From assembly GCF_026725475.1 (NCBI RefSeq), contig NZ_CP109965.1, positions 992,001-1,056,000 of the forward strand: 64,000 nt of DNA, in the 5' to 3' direction. Source of the DNA: Catenovulum adriaticum (GTDB lineage: Bacteria; Pseudomonadota; Gammaproteobacteria; Enterobacterales; Alteromonadaceae). This document shows, piece after piece, positions 35,130 to 43,653 of this stretch (positions are counted from its first letter, which is position 1; every line of letters begins with the position of its first letter). The notes under the pieces were generated by a model that saw only the letters and a program-made list of their open reading frames with translations, ran no database searches and was not told the DNA's origin. The translations under genes and the position numbers were made by a program.

Positions 35130-37388
35130 ATGAGCTTTGATGTAGATGAAGATATACTGCAAGATTTTTTAGTTGAAGCAGCAGAAATTTTAGAGCAGTT
35201 ATCAGAGCAGCTAGTGGAGCTTGAGAATAATCCTGAAGATGCGGATTTACTCAATGCTATTTTCAGAGGCTTTCATACCGTAAAGGGCGGAGCAGGTTTT
35301 TTAGCAATGACAGCCCTCGTAGATGCATGTCATGGCGCTGAAAATGTGTTTGATATTTTACGAAAAGGCCAGCGCAAAGTAACACCTGAACTTATGGATG
35401 TTATTTTACAGTCGTTAGACTGTATTAATTTAATGTTTTCGCAAATCCAAAACCGAGAAGAGCCAGAACCAGCTTCTCAAGAACTATTGGATACTTTACA
35501 TACGTTAAGTGAACCCGAACGTGAAGATGAAAATACTGCGAGTGCTACAATAGACCCTACTGTGGGTGACTCGGATGTTGAATTGTTTGAGCAGTCCGTG
35601 GAGGAGTCGAACTTGCCTGTCTCAGACGTAGCTGACAGCCATTTAGAATCTAATTCAATTGATGAAATTACAGATGATGAATTTGAAGCTTTATTAGATC
35701 AATTACATGGTGCAAATAAAGCCCCGGGTGCAAGTTCAAATGAACCATCGTCTAGTCAAACATCAGCCACATTACCCGCAAATAATCCTTCAACTCCCAG
35801 CCATAATACTGATGAAATTACAGATGATGAATTTGAAGCTTTATTAGATGAGCTACACGGGAAAGGTAAATTTGCTAGCCCTAAAAAACCGTCATCGAAT
35901 CCAGCTCCACAGGCGAGTCAATCCGTATCAAATAACCAATCATCTGATGATATATCTGATGATGAATTTGAATCACTGTTAGATGAATTACATGGTAAAG
36001 GAAAAGCCCCAAGTAAAAGTGTCACACCTGAAAAGCCTCAAGCAAGCGCGCCCAACGTTGCAAAATCTCAGCCTGATGCGGTCAATACCGTTAATAAACC
36101 AAATGCGTCTAACGTAAATAAACCTGTAACAAGTCAAGCAAGCTCTGGAAAACCGGCAGCCGCTAGCAAGCCGCCAGCACCAGCTAAAAAATCATCACCA
36201 TCAGCGCCAGCTGCAGAAACCACTGTAAGGGTTGATACGAAACGACTTGATCAAATTATGAACATGGTTGGGGAGTTAGTATTAGTACGTAATCGACTCG
36301 TTAGCTTAGGTGTTAATGTAAATGAAGAGGCTATGTCTAAAGCGATTGCTAATTTAGATGTGGTAACAGGCGATTTACAGGGTGCGGTAATGAAAACTCG
36401 GATGCAGCCAATTAAAAAAGTATTTGGTCGCTTCCCAAGAGTCGTTCGTGATTTAGCACGTTCTCTCAATAAAGAAATCACCTTAAAATTAGAGGGTGAA
36501 GAAACCGATTTAGATAAAAATTTAGTTGAAGCGCTGGCTGATCCTTTAGTTCACTTGGTTCGAAACTCAGTTGACCATGGTATTGAAATGCCGGATGAGC
36601 GTGCCGCGAAAGGTAAACCTCGCAACGGTACTGTGTGTTTATCTGCATCACAAGAAGGTGATCATATTTTGTTAACCATCACTGATGATGGCGCAGGTAT
36701 GGATCCGGAAAAGCTTAAAGGAATTGCGATTAAAAACGGTATTCTTGATACAGATACAGCTTCAAGAATGTCTGATAGTGAAGCTTACAACTTAATTTTT
36801 GCGCCTGGTTTTTCAACAAAAGAAAAAATCTCTGATATCTCGGGTCGTGGTGTGGGTATGGATGTGGTTAAAACCAAAATTACCCAACTCAATGGTTCAG
36901 TTGTAATACGCTCTGAACAAGGCTACGGCACTGAGCTTGAAATAAAAGTACCGCTTACTTTGGCAATTTTACCAACGCTGATGGTTATTGTTTCTGGTCA
37001 AACATTTGCGTTACCGCTTGCCGGGGTGAACGAAATTATCAACCTAGATTTACAAAAAACGAATACAGTTGATAATCAATTAACGATGATAGTGCGCAAT
37101 AAAGCGATACCTTTGTTTTATTTACAAGACTGGCTTACACGTCCTAATGCTGAAAATAAGCGAGCTGATCGTAAAATCGGCCACGTAGTTGTACTGCAAT
37201 TAAGTACACACAAACAAGTTGGTTTTGTGGTGGATTCTTTGATTGGTCAAGAAGAAGTGGTTATTAAACCACTAGACGCCTTATTGCAAGGTACACCGGG
37301 AATGGCGGGTGCAACAATAACCAGTGATGGTGGAATTGCATTGATTTTAGATGTACCCGGTTTATTAAAACGTTACGCAAAACGTTAA
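35130..37388 (+). CDS. cheA: Chemotaxis histidine kinase CheA
   Basis: A 752-residue kinase. P1 (HPt) has phospho-acceptor H49 in FRGFHTVKGGAGF. From about residue 110 to 365 there is no clear folded P2 domain; instead a Ser/Pro/Ala/Asn-rich linker holds three near-identical acidic units D-E-I-T-D-D-E-F-E-A-L-L-D-E-L-H-G at residues 178, 228 and 273. P3 dimerisation starts near 366 (RVDTKRLDQIMNMVGELVLVRN), P4 has the N-box LVRNSVDHGIEMPDE and GRGVGMDVV, and P5 (CheW-like) ends the protein. The repeats resemble the CheY-binding tail of CheZ and may dock CheY; related CheAs of ParC/ParP systems have an interdomain localisation segment here. Confidence 0.96.
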   Translation: MSFDVDEDILQDFLVEAAEILEQLSEQLVELENNPEDADLLNAIFRGFHTVKGGAGFLAMTALVDACHGAENVFDILRKGQRKVTPELMDVILQSLDCINLMFSQIQNREEPEPASQELLDTLHTLSEPEREDENTASATIDPTVGDSDVELFEQSVEESNLPVSDVADSHLESNSIDEITDDEFEALLDQLHGANKAPGASSNEPSSSQTSATLPANNPSTPSHNTDEITDDEFEALLDELHGKGKFASPKKPSSNPAPQASQSVSNNQSSDDISDDEFESLLDELHGKGKAPSKSVTPEKPQASAPNVAKSQPDAVNTVNKPNASNVNKPVTSQASSGKPAAASKPPAPAKKSSPSAPAAETTVRVDTKRLDQIMNMVGELVLVRNRLVSLGVNVNEEAMSKAIANLDVVTGDLQGAVMKTRMQPIKKVFGRFPRVVRDLARSLNKEITLKLEGEETDLDKNLVEALADPLVHLVRNSVDHGIEMPDERAAKGKPRNGTVCLSASQEGDHILLTITDDGAGMDPEKLKGIAIKNGILDTDTASRMSDSEAYNLIFAPGFSTKEKISDISGRGVGMDVVKTKITQLNGSVVIRSEQGYGTELEIKVPLTLAILPTLMVIVSGQTFALPLAGVNEIINLDLQKTNTVDNQLTMIVRNKAIPLFYLQDWLTRPNAENKRADRKIGHVVVLQLSTHKQVGFVVDSLIGQEEVVIKPLDALLQGTPGMAGATITSDGGIALILDVPGLLKRYAKR
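35661..35992 (+). repeat. Three coding repeats in the cheA linker
   Basis: A 39-base unit at 35661-35699 recurs identically at 35811-35849 (150 bases later), and a diverged copy follows at 35946-35992. The first two are identical at DNA level, suggesting recent duplication or gene conversion; in the third, silent and conservative changes keep the peptide pattern. Confidence 0.85.
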
Positions 37389-37410
37389 ATCTTTTATCTA
37401 GGATTTATGA

Positions 37411-38553
37411 ATGCCAATAAATGTACTGGTGGTTGATGACTCTAGTTTTTTTAGACGTAGAGTTTCTGAAATCATTGAGCAAGATCCTGACCTGCATGTC
37501 ATTGATACTGCAGTCAATGGTAAAGATGCCGTTGAAAAAAACAGTGCAATAAAACCAGATGTGATCACCATGGACATTGAAATGCCAGTGATGGATGGTA
37601 TTTCAGCTGTGCGTGAAATTATGCAGCGTCAACCCGTTCCTATTTTAATGTTTTCATCATTGACTCATGATGGGGCCCAAGCGACATTAGATGCGTTAGA
37701 AGCTGGTGCTTTAGATTTTTTACCTAAAAAATTTGAAGATATCGCTCGAAATCGAGATGAAGCCATTCAACAGTTGCTATCTCGAATTAAGCAAATATCA
37801 AAACGCCGTTTTTTCAAGCGAGCGAATCCGGTCGCAACGCCTGTAACGCATACCGCGTCCGACAAAAGACGTTTTACAACACCAGCTTCATTGTCCACTG
37901 ATACCTCATTAAAAACATCCACTAGTGTCAGAAGTTCAATTTCGCCTGTTAGAGAGCGAGCCTCTCGTGCCCCTAGCTCTTATAAATTGTTGGCAATTGG
38001 TACTTCAACGGGTGGGCCTGTTGCATTACAAACAATATTAACTCAGTTGCCTGCGAATTTTCCGACGCCTATTTTATTAATACAGCATATGCCAGCCGCT
38101 TTTACAGCAGCTTTTGCTTCACGTTTAAATGGGATGTGTAAAATTCAGGTGAAAGAGGCCGAGCAAGGCGATGTATTAAAACCTGGCTGCGCTTATCTTG
38201 CCCCAGGTGGTAAGCAAATGATGATAGAAGGTAGCGCAAGTGGCGGTAAAATAGTTATCAAGGCGGATGATTCAACGCGACTTACTTATAAACCCAGTGT
38301 CGATTTAACCTTTGCTTCAATTGCTAAAATTTATCAAAGTTCAGTATTGGCTGTGGTATTAACTGGTATGGGTGCTGATGGTCGAGAAGGTGCAAGAATG
38401 TTAAAAAGCGCAGGTTCAATTATCTGGGCTCAAGACGAAGCGTCATGCGTTGTTTATGGTATGCCTCAAGCCGTTACAGTTGCAGGTATAGCGACACAAA
38501 GTATCTCAATTAACCAAATGTCAGCTAAGATCCAAGCTGAAATTTGTGGTTAA
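37411..38553 (+). CDS. cheB: Chemotaxis methylesterase CheB
   Basis: A 380-residue response regulator that demethylates and deamidates receptors. Receiver D55 (ITMDIEMPVMDG). The C-terminal methylesterase has the catalytic serine S199 (GTSTGGP), the histidine in LLIQHMP and the aspartate in TGMGADGREG. The interdomain linker (about residues 135-190) is longer and Ser/Thr/Arg-rich. Located between cheA and parC, standard for vibrio-like clusters. Confidence 0.97.
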   Translation: MPINVLVVDDSSFFRRRVSEIIEQDPDLHVIDTAVNGKDAVEKNSAIKPDVITMDIEMPVMDGISAVREIMQRQPVPILMFSSLTHDGAQATLDALEAGALDFLPKKFEDIARNRDEAIQQLLSRIKQISKRRFFKRANPVATPVTHTASDKRRFTTPASLSTDTSLKTSTSVRSSISPVRERASRAPSSYKLLAIGTSTGGPVALQTILTQLPANFPTPILLIQHMPAAFTAAFASRLNGMCKIQVKEAEQGDVLKPGCAYLAPGGKQMMIEGSASGGKIVIKADDSTRLTYKPSVDLTFASIAKIYQSSVLAVVLTGMGADGREGARMLKSAGSIIWAQDEASCVVYGMPQAVTVAGIATQSISINQMSAKIQAEICG

Positions 38554-38567
38554 TATAAGGAGATATA

Positions 38568-39341
38568 GTGATTGTCTGGACGGTAGCAAATCAAAAAGGG
38601 GGGGTAGGAAAAACCACCACCACGGTCACCTTGGCAGGTATTTTAGCCGGACAAGGTAAAAAAGTACTGCTAATTGATACTGACCCACATGCATCACTGA
38701 CTTATTATTTTGGAATAGATTCAGAAGAGCTTGATAATAGTGTTTTTGATTTATTTTTACATAAACAAAATTTATCAAAAGAACAAATATTACAAACTTT
38801 GTGTCCAACTTCGATGAATAATTTAGATATTTTGCCGGCAACTATGGCGCTTGCAACATTAGACCGACGGATGGGCAATCAGCATGGTATGGGTTTAGTT
38901 TTAAAAAATACACTTGATTTGTTAGCGGATGAATATGATTATGCATTAATTGATTGTCCGCCTGTTTTGGGGGTATTAATGGTTAATGCTTTGGCTGCCT
39001 GTGAACGTATTTTAATTCCCGTACAGACTGAGTTTTTAGCCCTTAAAGGCTTAGATCGCATGATGCGAACCTTATATTTAATGGGGCGGTCGCAAAAAAA
39101 GAATTATCGATATACAATTATTCCAACTATGTTTGATAAGCGGACGAAAGCATCATTGGAAGCCTACAAAGAATTAAAACAGCTCTATCAAAATAAAGTC
39201 TGGTCTAACGTAATCCCGGTCGATACTAAATTGCGAGATGCGAGTTTAGCACAGCGAGTTCCGTCAGTTTATACACCTAAATCACGTGGTGTATTTGCAT
39301 ATCAAAATTTATTGACTTATATACTGCAGGTTGACGACTAA
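38568..39341 (+). CDS. parC: ParA-like ATPase for chemotaxis array positioning (ParC)
   Basis: A 257-residue ParA/MinD-family ATPase with deviant Walker A NQKGGVGKTTT at residues 8-18, IDTDPHASLTYYFG and the IDCPPVLGVLMVNALAA segment. GTG start at 38568 with AAGGAGA ahead. Position between cheB and a CheW-domain gene identifies it as ParC, which in vibrios recruits chemotaxis arrays to the cell pole, rather than a plasmid or chromosome partition ATPase; no parB-like gene is adjacent. Not to be confused with topoisomerase IV subunit ParC. Function inferred from synteny and fold. Confidence 0.88.
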   Translation: MIVWTVANQKGGVGKTTTTVTLAGILAGQGKKVLLIDTDPHASLTYYFGIDSEELDNSVFDLFLHKQNLSKEQILQTLCPTSMNNLDILPATMALATLDRRMGNQHGMGLVLKNTLDLLADEYDYALIDCPPVLGVLMVNALAACERILIPVQTEFLALKGLDRMMRTLYLMGRSQKKNYRYTIIPTMFDKRTKASLEAYKELKQLYQNKVWSNVIPVDTKLRDASLAQRVPSVYTPKSRGVFAYQNLLTYILQVDD

Positions 39342-40153
39342 TGAGCAAAGGCACTTTTGCAAACGAAGATGTCATGGAAGAGTATCTTGATGCTTTATTA
39401 TTTGAATCTGAACCGGTTAATGCAAAAAAAACACCGCAAACAGAGTTTAGTTCAGACACAGTAAAAATAGACGCGAGTAAACCTTTATATCCAACTACCT
39501 TGAATCCAGTTGAACATTTATTGGAGCAAGTCAGTAAACACCCAGACGAAATTGAAACGCATACAATTGATACGGCTAATGCACCAGAGCTTGATGAGTT
39601 TGTTTCGCCAATAATGAATGAAAGAGACATCCCACTAGCTGATTTGGAGGTAGTAGCCGAGCCACCGGTAGGAGAACCACCTACATTAGCTGAAAAAAAA
39701 TATCAGGAAGGTGACTTTCAAGCATTATTTTTTGAAGTGGCGGGTTTGGCCTTAGCTTTACCTTTAACGGAGCTGGGGGGGATTCATAACCTAACAGAAA
39801 CGTCTCCGCTTTTTGGCAAGCCTGCTTGGTTTAAAGGATTAATGGTGAACCGAGAGATGCAAATTAATGTAGTTGACACTGCGCTTTGGGTGATGCCAGA
39901 AAAATGTGATCAAGATTTAGTTAACGCTTTGAGTTATAAATATATTATTATGTTAGGAGAAAGTCGCTGGGGATTAGCATGCGAAACCTTGGTTAACACA
40001 GTGACACTGAAACAAGAAGATATTAAATGGCGAGCATCAGCTGGCAAAAGACCTTGGTTGGCAGGGCTGGTGAAACAAAAAATGTGTGCCTTGTTGAATG
40101 TCGAACAGCTCATTTTGCTTTTAAACAAAGGGCTTGACAGTCAAGATGGTTGA
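39341..40153 (+). CDS. parP: CheW-domain protein ParP (array tethering)
   Basis: A 270-residue protein with an N-terminal acidic, probably disordered part (residues 1-120, with a short helix VMEEYLDALLFE) and a C-terminal CheW-like domain (from about residue 125, FQALFFEVAGLALALPLTELGGIHN). In vibrios, ParP links ParC to CheA through such a domain. It overlaps parC by one base and is followed by cheW. Function by synteny. Confidence 0.85.
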   Translation: MSKGTFANEDVMEEYLDALLFESEPVNAKKTPQTEFSSDTVKIDASKPLYPTTLNPVEHLLEQVSKHPDEIETHTIDTANAPELDEFVSPIMNERDIPLADLEVVAEPPVGEPPTLAEKKYQEGDFQALFFEVAGLALALPLTELGGIHNLTETSPLFGKPAWFKGLMVNREMQINVVDTALWVMPEKCDQDLVNALSYKYIIMLGESRWGLACETLVNTVTLKQEDIKWRASAGKRPWLAGLVKQKMCALLNVEQLILLLNKGLDSQDG

Positions 40154-40180
40154 TAACAAAGATTCTGGCGGAGCAGAACT

Positions 40181-40672
40181 ATGAGCAATACAGAAAGAAA
40201 TATCGCAGCCGACGCAGCTGACAGCGAAGTATTACAATGGGTTACGTTCAAATTAGATGAAGAAACCTATGGTATTAATGTGATGCAGGTACAAGAAGTA
40301 TTGCGCTATACGGAAATTGCTCCTGTACCGGGTGCACCAAGTTATGTGCTAGGGATTATTAATTTGCGCGGTAATGTTGTTACCGTAATCGATACGCGTA
40401 GCCGTTTCGGTTTAGAATCAAGCACGGTAACTGATAATTCAAGAATTGTGATTATTGAAGCTGAAAAGCAAGTTATTGGTATTTTGGTAGATAGTGTGGC
40501 AGAAGTTGTGTACCTTAAATCTAATGAGATCGACAGCACACCGAATGTAGGCACTGATGAAAGCGCGCGCTTTATCCAAGGGGTATCTAATCGCGATGGT
40601 GAGCTATTAATTTTGGTTGATTTAAACAAGTTGCTCAGCGATGAAGAATGGGATGAACTTAATAGTTTTTAA
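40181..40672 (+). CDS. cheW: Chemotaxis coupling protein CheW
   Basis: A 163-residue adaptor joining receptors to CheA. CheW fold: VTFKLDEETYGINVMQVQEVLRYTEIAPVPGAPSYVLGIINLRGNVVTVIDTRSRFG and VDSVAEVVYL as separate conserved stretches, with ILVDLNKLL at the end. ATG 40181 follows GGCGGAG. Standard length, no extra domain. Confidence 0.97.
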   Translation: MSNTERNIAADAADSEVLQWVTFKLDEETYGINVMQVQEVLRYTEIAPVPGAPSYVLGIINLRGNVVTVIDTRSRFGLESSTVTDNSRIVIIEAEKQVIGILVDSVAEVVYLKSNEIDSTPNVGTDESARFIQGVSNRDGELLILVDLNKLLSDEEWDELNSF

Positions 40673-40677
40673 TCAGT

Positions 40678-41082
40678 ATGATTGATCTATCTTGGATATC
40701 GCTTGGGCTTGCTATATTTGGCTGTTTTTTTAGCGTCTTTATTTTACGTAAACTGTTAAAAAAGCAGGCGTCAGATTATCGAGCTCTGAGTGATAAACAT
40801 AGTCATTTGGAGCGTGAAAATAAAATTTTACGCCATGAAATCGATGAAATTCGTTCAGGTTCAATTGGGATCGGACAAAGTGTTAAACGAATTCAAGCTA
40901 TTGTGCTGGATATTGAATCTCGTCAAGGTGAGTTAGAACTTCAAGATCCTGAATCTAAGTTATATACCCGGGCGGCTAAAATGGCAGAGAAAGGGGCAAC
41001 AGCACAAGAGATTTCAACCGATTGTGAAATACCCATGGTGGAAGCAGAGCTGATTGTTTCGCTGAGACAAAAATCAAATTAA
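40678..41082 (+). CDS. DUF2802 family membrane-anchored protein
   Basis: A 134-residue protein with one N-terminal membrane helix (WISLGLAIFGCFFSVFIL), a coiled coil (about residues 40-62) and a C-terminal segment that looks like a small helix-turn-helix (AKMAEKGATAQEISTDCEIPMVEAELIVSL). Fits DUF2802 proteins found after cheW in vibrio-type clusters. Follows cheW by five bases and ends the operon at a strong terminator. Function unknown, presumably linked to motility by context. Confidence 0.85.
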   Translation: MIDLSWISLGLAIFGCFFSVFILRKLLKKQASDYRALSDKHSHLERENKILRHEIDEIRSGSIGIGQSVKRIQAIVLDIESRQGELELQDPESKLYTRAAKMAEKGATAQEISTDCEIPMVEAELIVSLRQKSN

Positions 41083-41100
41083 ATTTGCATTAATTAAATA

Positions 41101-41129
41101 AAAAAACCGACTTGCAAGTCGGTTTTTTT
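41101..41129. terminator. Terminator at the end of the chemotaxis operon
   Basis: Near-perfect symmetrical stem AAAAAACCGACTTG / CAAGTCGGTTTTTT, with T run; closes the flhA-to-DUF2802 gene block. Confidence 0.85.
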
Positions 41130-41167
41130 GTATTTAATTAGAGCTGAGGTTATTAGGATGAAAATAA

Positions 41168-41416
41168 ATGTTCATAGATCATAAATTATTAAGTGAGGAC
41201 GCACTTAATGGACTAATCAAAGATTATTTAACACGATGTGATTTTGATAGTTCAGATTTTCAAGATCAAAATACCCAAGTTGAAAGGGTTGTTAACGCGT
41301 TAAATCGTAAAGAAATGGTTATTACATGGTCTGAGTTGCATCAAAGCTTCAATATCCAAGATAAACAATCTTTTGATGAAAATGCTTATGAGAGTGACGA
41401 GAGCATAGATTATTAA
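41168..41416 (+). CDS. UPF0270 (YheU-like) family protein
   Basis: An 82-residue acidic protein. The start MFIDHKLLSEDALNGLIKDY and the ITWSELHQSFNI core align with YheU (UPF0270), where the conserved features are the LSPETLxNLIE helix and WSELHExVNI. Family function unknown. The C-terminal tail (DENAYESDESIDY) is longer and more acidic than in E. coli YheU. ATG chosen with AGGA about 10 bases upstream. Confidence 0.85.
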   Translation: MFIDHKLLSEDALNGLIKDYLTRCDFDSSDFQDQNTQVERVVNALNRKEMVITWSELHQSFNIQDKQSFDENAYESDESIDY

Positions 41417-41572
41417 CATAAAATGATGCCATTCGTGTTATTAGCACAGTTGACTAAGCTGATATTAAGAATGCAGTTTAGCTAAAGCTTATTGGATGAG
41501 GTTGTATTGTATTAAAAATAAGCATATATGTTATGTTCAGCATGGGATATTACAAAGGAGCAAAGATAAATA

Positions 41573-42607
41573 ATGAAAAAAAATCAATTTAGAAAGTTAA
41601 TTAAAGGCGTCTGTCTAAGTTTTGGGTGCTTGTTATTGGTTTCTTGTCAGCAAAATTCAGGTGCAAACGCTGAACAGTCTAACTTGACTCAATCAAACAA
41701 ATGGCAAACGTTAGAAACGACAGGTCATGTGCATCCTAGACATGAAGCAGCTTTTGTGGAGTTTAAAGGTGAATTTTATTCGTTGGGTGGACGTAGAATT
41801 CAGCCCGTTGATATTTATAATCCGCAAACTCAGCAGTGGCGACAAGGTAGCGCACCTCCTGTCGAAATTCATCATTTTCAACCTGTGGTCTACCAAGATG
41901 CGATTATTTTAGCTGGAGCCATGACGGGGCGATATCCTAACGAAACGCCTATAGATAAGATGCTTTATTATTATCCTGAACAAGATAAATGGGAATTTAA
42001 AGTAAATTTACCTAAGAATAGATTAAGAGGTGGTGCTGGCAGCGTTATTTATCAAGATAAACTTTATTTAGTAGCAGGTATTCAAAATGGTCACGTAGGC
42101 GGTTTTGTGCCTTGGCTGGATGTTTATGATTTTAAATCTAAACAATGGACAACATTAGCAGACGCCCCTCATGCTAGAGACCATTTTCAGGCTGCTATTT
42201 TAGATGGGAAAATTTATGCTGTGGGAGGCCGCACTACATCATCTGCAACTAATCAAGTTTTTGATCTGGTAGTGAAAGCGGCTGATGTCTTTAATATTAA
42301 AACTCAAACATGGCAAACGTTAAAACAAGGTATACCTACACCTAGAGCCGGTACATCTACTTTGGTAGTTAAAGACGAAATTTGGGTCTTGGGTGGAGAA
42401 ACAAATCGTCCACCTCCGGCGCATAATGAAGTAGAGATTTTAAATCCGAGTAATCAAAGTTGGCGCAGCTTTACCCCTTTGAATCGAGGTAGGCATGGCA
42501 CAGGTGCTATTTTGTATCAAGACCAAGTCTGGACATGCTGCGGATCTGGTTCAAGAGGCGGAAGCCCTGAACTTACATCGATAGAGTCGATTAAGCTAAC
42601 CCAGTAA
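41573..42607 (+). CDS. Kelch-repeat lipoprotein
   Basis: A 344-residue exported protein. Signal sequence with lipobox LVSC, lipidated cysteine C25; glutamine at the next positions favours outer-membrane sorting by the +2 rule. The mature part holds about six kelch units (LGGRRIQPVDIYNPQTQQW, VAGIQNGHVGG, VGGRTTSSATNQV, LGGETNRPPPAHNEVEILNP, CCGSGSRGG), predicted to form a six-bladed beta-propeller. No catalytic domain is seen. AAGGAG lies 12 bases before the ATG. A 14-bp terminator hairpin follows. Role unknown; propellers of this sort often bind carbohydrates or proteins. Confidence 0.87.
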   Translation: MKKNQFRKLIKGVCLSFGCLLLVSCQQNSGANAEQSNLTQSNKWQTLETTGHVHPRHEAAFVEFKGEFYSLGGRRIQPVDIYNPQTQQWRQGSAPPVEIHHFQPVVYQDAIILAGAMTGRYPNETPIDKMLYYYPEQDKWEFKVNLPKNRLRGGAGSVIYQDKLYLVAGIQNGHVGGFVPWLDVYDFKSKQWTTLADAPHARDHFQAAILDGKIYAVGGRTTSSATNQVFDLVVKAADVFNIKTQTWQTLKQGIPTPRAGTSTLVVKDEIWVLGGETNRPPPAHNEVEILNPSNQSWRSFTPLNRGRHGTGAILYQDQVWTCCGSGSRGGSPELTSIESIKLTQ

Positions 42608-42617
42608 GCGATATGGA

Positions 42618-42662
42618 TGAATCAATGCATCAACAGATAATGGATGCATTGATTCAGTTTTT
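42618..42662. terminator. Bidirectional terminator between kelch and HD-GYP genes
   Basis: A perfect 14-bp stem TGAATCAATGCATC (42618-42631) / GATGCATTGATTCA (42643-42656) with an 11-base loop, then GTTTTTA; it separates the convergent genes. Confidence 0.85.
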
Positions 42663-43653
42663 ACTCTTGCCATTTATGGTAAACCGCTAGAATTTGATCC
42701 ATTTCTTGAATTAATAAATTGACGAGTGTTGGATCAAAATGAAGTCCACTTTCAGACTTTATTAAATCCATGGTTTTTTCTACACTCCAAGCATCTTTAT
42801 AGGGACGTTTGCTGGTTAAAGCATCAAATACATCGGCTAAAGCGACAATTCGGCCCTCTATTGGAATATCTTCGCCTGATAGACCATTAGGGTAACCACT
42901 ACCATCCCATTTTTCGTGATGGGTTAAAGCAATAGAACGGGCTAGCCTTAATAAGTCTGAGTCACCTTCGCCAAGAATATCAGCACCAATATTTGGATGC
43001 GTTTTCATGATGTTCATTTCATCATCAGTTAGCTTGCCGGGTTTTAGCATTATACTATCTGCAATGCCTATTTTACCCACATCATGCATTGGTGCTGCAT
43101 TTAAAATTTGTTCTGCCTGCGCATCACAAAATCCATAAGCTTTTGCTAAAATTTTTGAATAATGGCTCATTCTAATAACATGCATGCCCGTTTCATTATC
43201 TTTGTATTCTGAAGCTCTGCCAAGCACCTGAATAACTTGCAATCGTGTTTCTTTAAGCACGTCAGCTTGCACTAAAGATAAATGGGTTCTGACTCGTGCT
43301 TTTACGAGTGTTGGAGAAACGGGTTTGGTTATATAATCTACAGCACCCATTTCAAAGCCAGTTGCTTCGTCCATCTCTTCAGATAGTGCCGAAACAAATA
43401 TAATTGGAATACTTTTATTTTCGACTTGGCTTTTTAGGGTCTTACAAACATCAAACCCCGACATTCCGGGCATCATAATGTCGAGTAAAATTAAAGCGGG
43501 CTTGTCTTTATCAATTAATTTAAGCGCATCTTCACCACTTTTAGCAAAAGTGAGTTGGTAGTCTGACTGGAGAATGCTTTTTAATACTCTTAAATTCGCA
43601 GGTTCGTCGTCGACAATCAAAATTTTAGGTTTGCTTTCAGGGATTAAGGACAT
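42661..43653 (-). CDS. Response regulator with HD-GYP phosphodiesterase domain
   Basis: A 330-residue protein. Receiver with D15/D16 pair, phospho-acceptor D58 (ILLDIMMPGMSG) and lysine in YITKPVS. The HD-GYP domain has HD at 189-190 (MHDVGKIGIADSIMLKPG), and HHEKWDGSGYPNGL with GYP at 252-254, all intact, so c-di-GMP hydrolysis is expected. Its start overlaps the end of the hybrid kinase gene by 10 bases, so the kinase very likely phosphorylates this regulator. Confidence 0.94.
   Translation of the reverse strand: MSLIPESKPKILIVDDEPANLRVLKSILQSDYQLTFAKSGEDALKLIDKDKPALILLDIMMPGMSGFDVCKTLKSQVENKSIPIIFVSALSEEMDEATGFEMGAVDYITKPVSPTLVKARVRTHLSLVQADVLKETRLQVIQVLGRASEYKDNETGMHVIRMSHYSKILAKAYGFCDAQAEQILNAAPMHDVGKIGIADSIMLKPGKLTDDEMNIMKTHPNIGADILGEGDSDLLRLARSIALTHHEKWDGSGYPNGLSGEDIPIEGRIVALADVFDALTSKRPYKDAWSVEKTMDLIKSESGLHFDPTLVNLLIQEMDQILAVYHKWQE

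Noticed and set aside
35141..38545. Long open readings on the opposite strand of cheA and cheB.
   Set aside because: They are alternative-frame shadows of strongly conserved genes with no ribosome sites or recognisable domains.
38568..39341. Chromosome or plasmid partition ATPase (ParA/Soj) instead of ParC of chemotaxis.
   Set aside because: No parB gene or parS site nearby; genes on both sides are chemotaxis genes, and a CheW-domain gene overlaps it.
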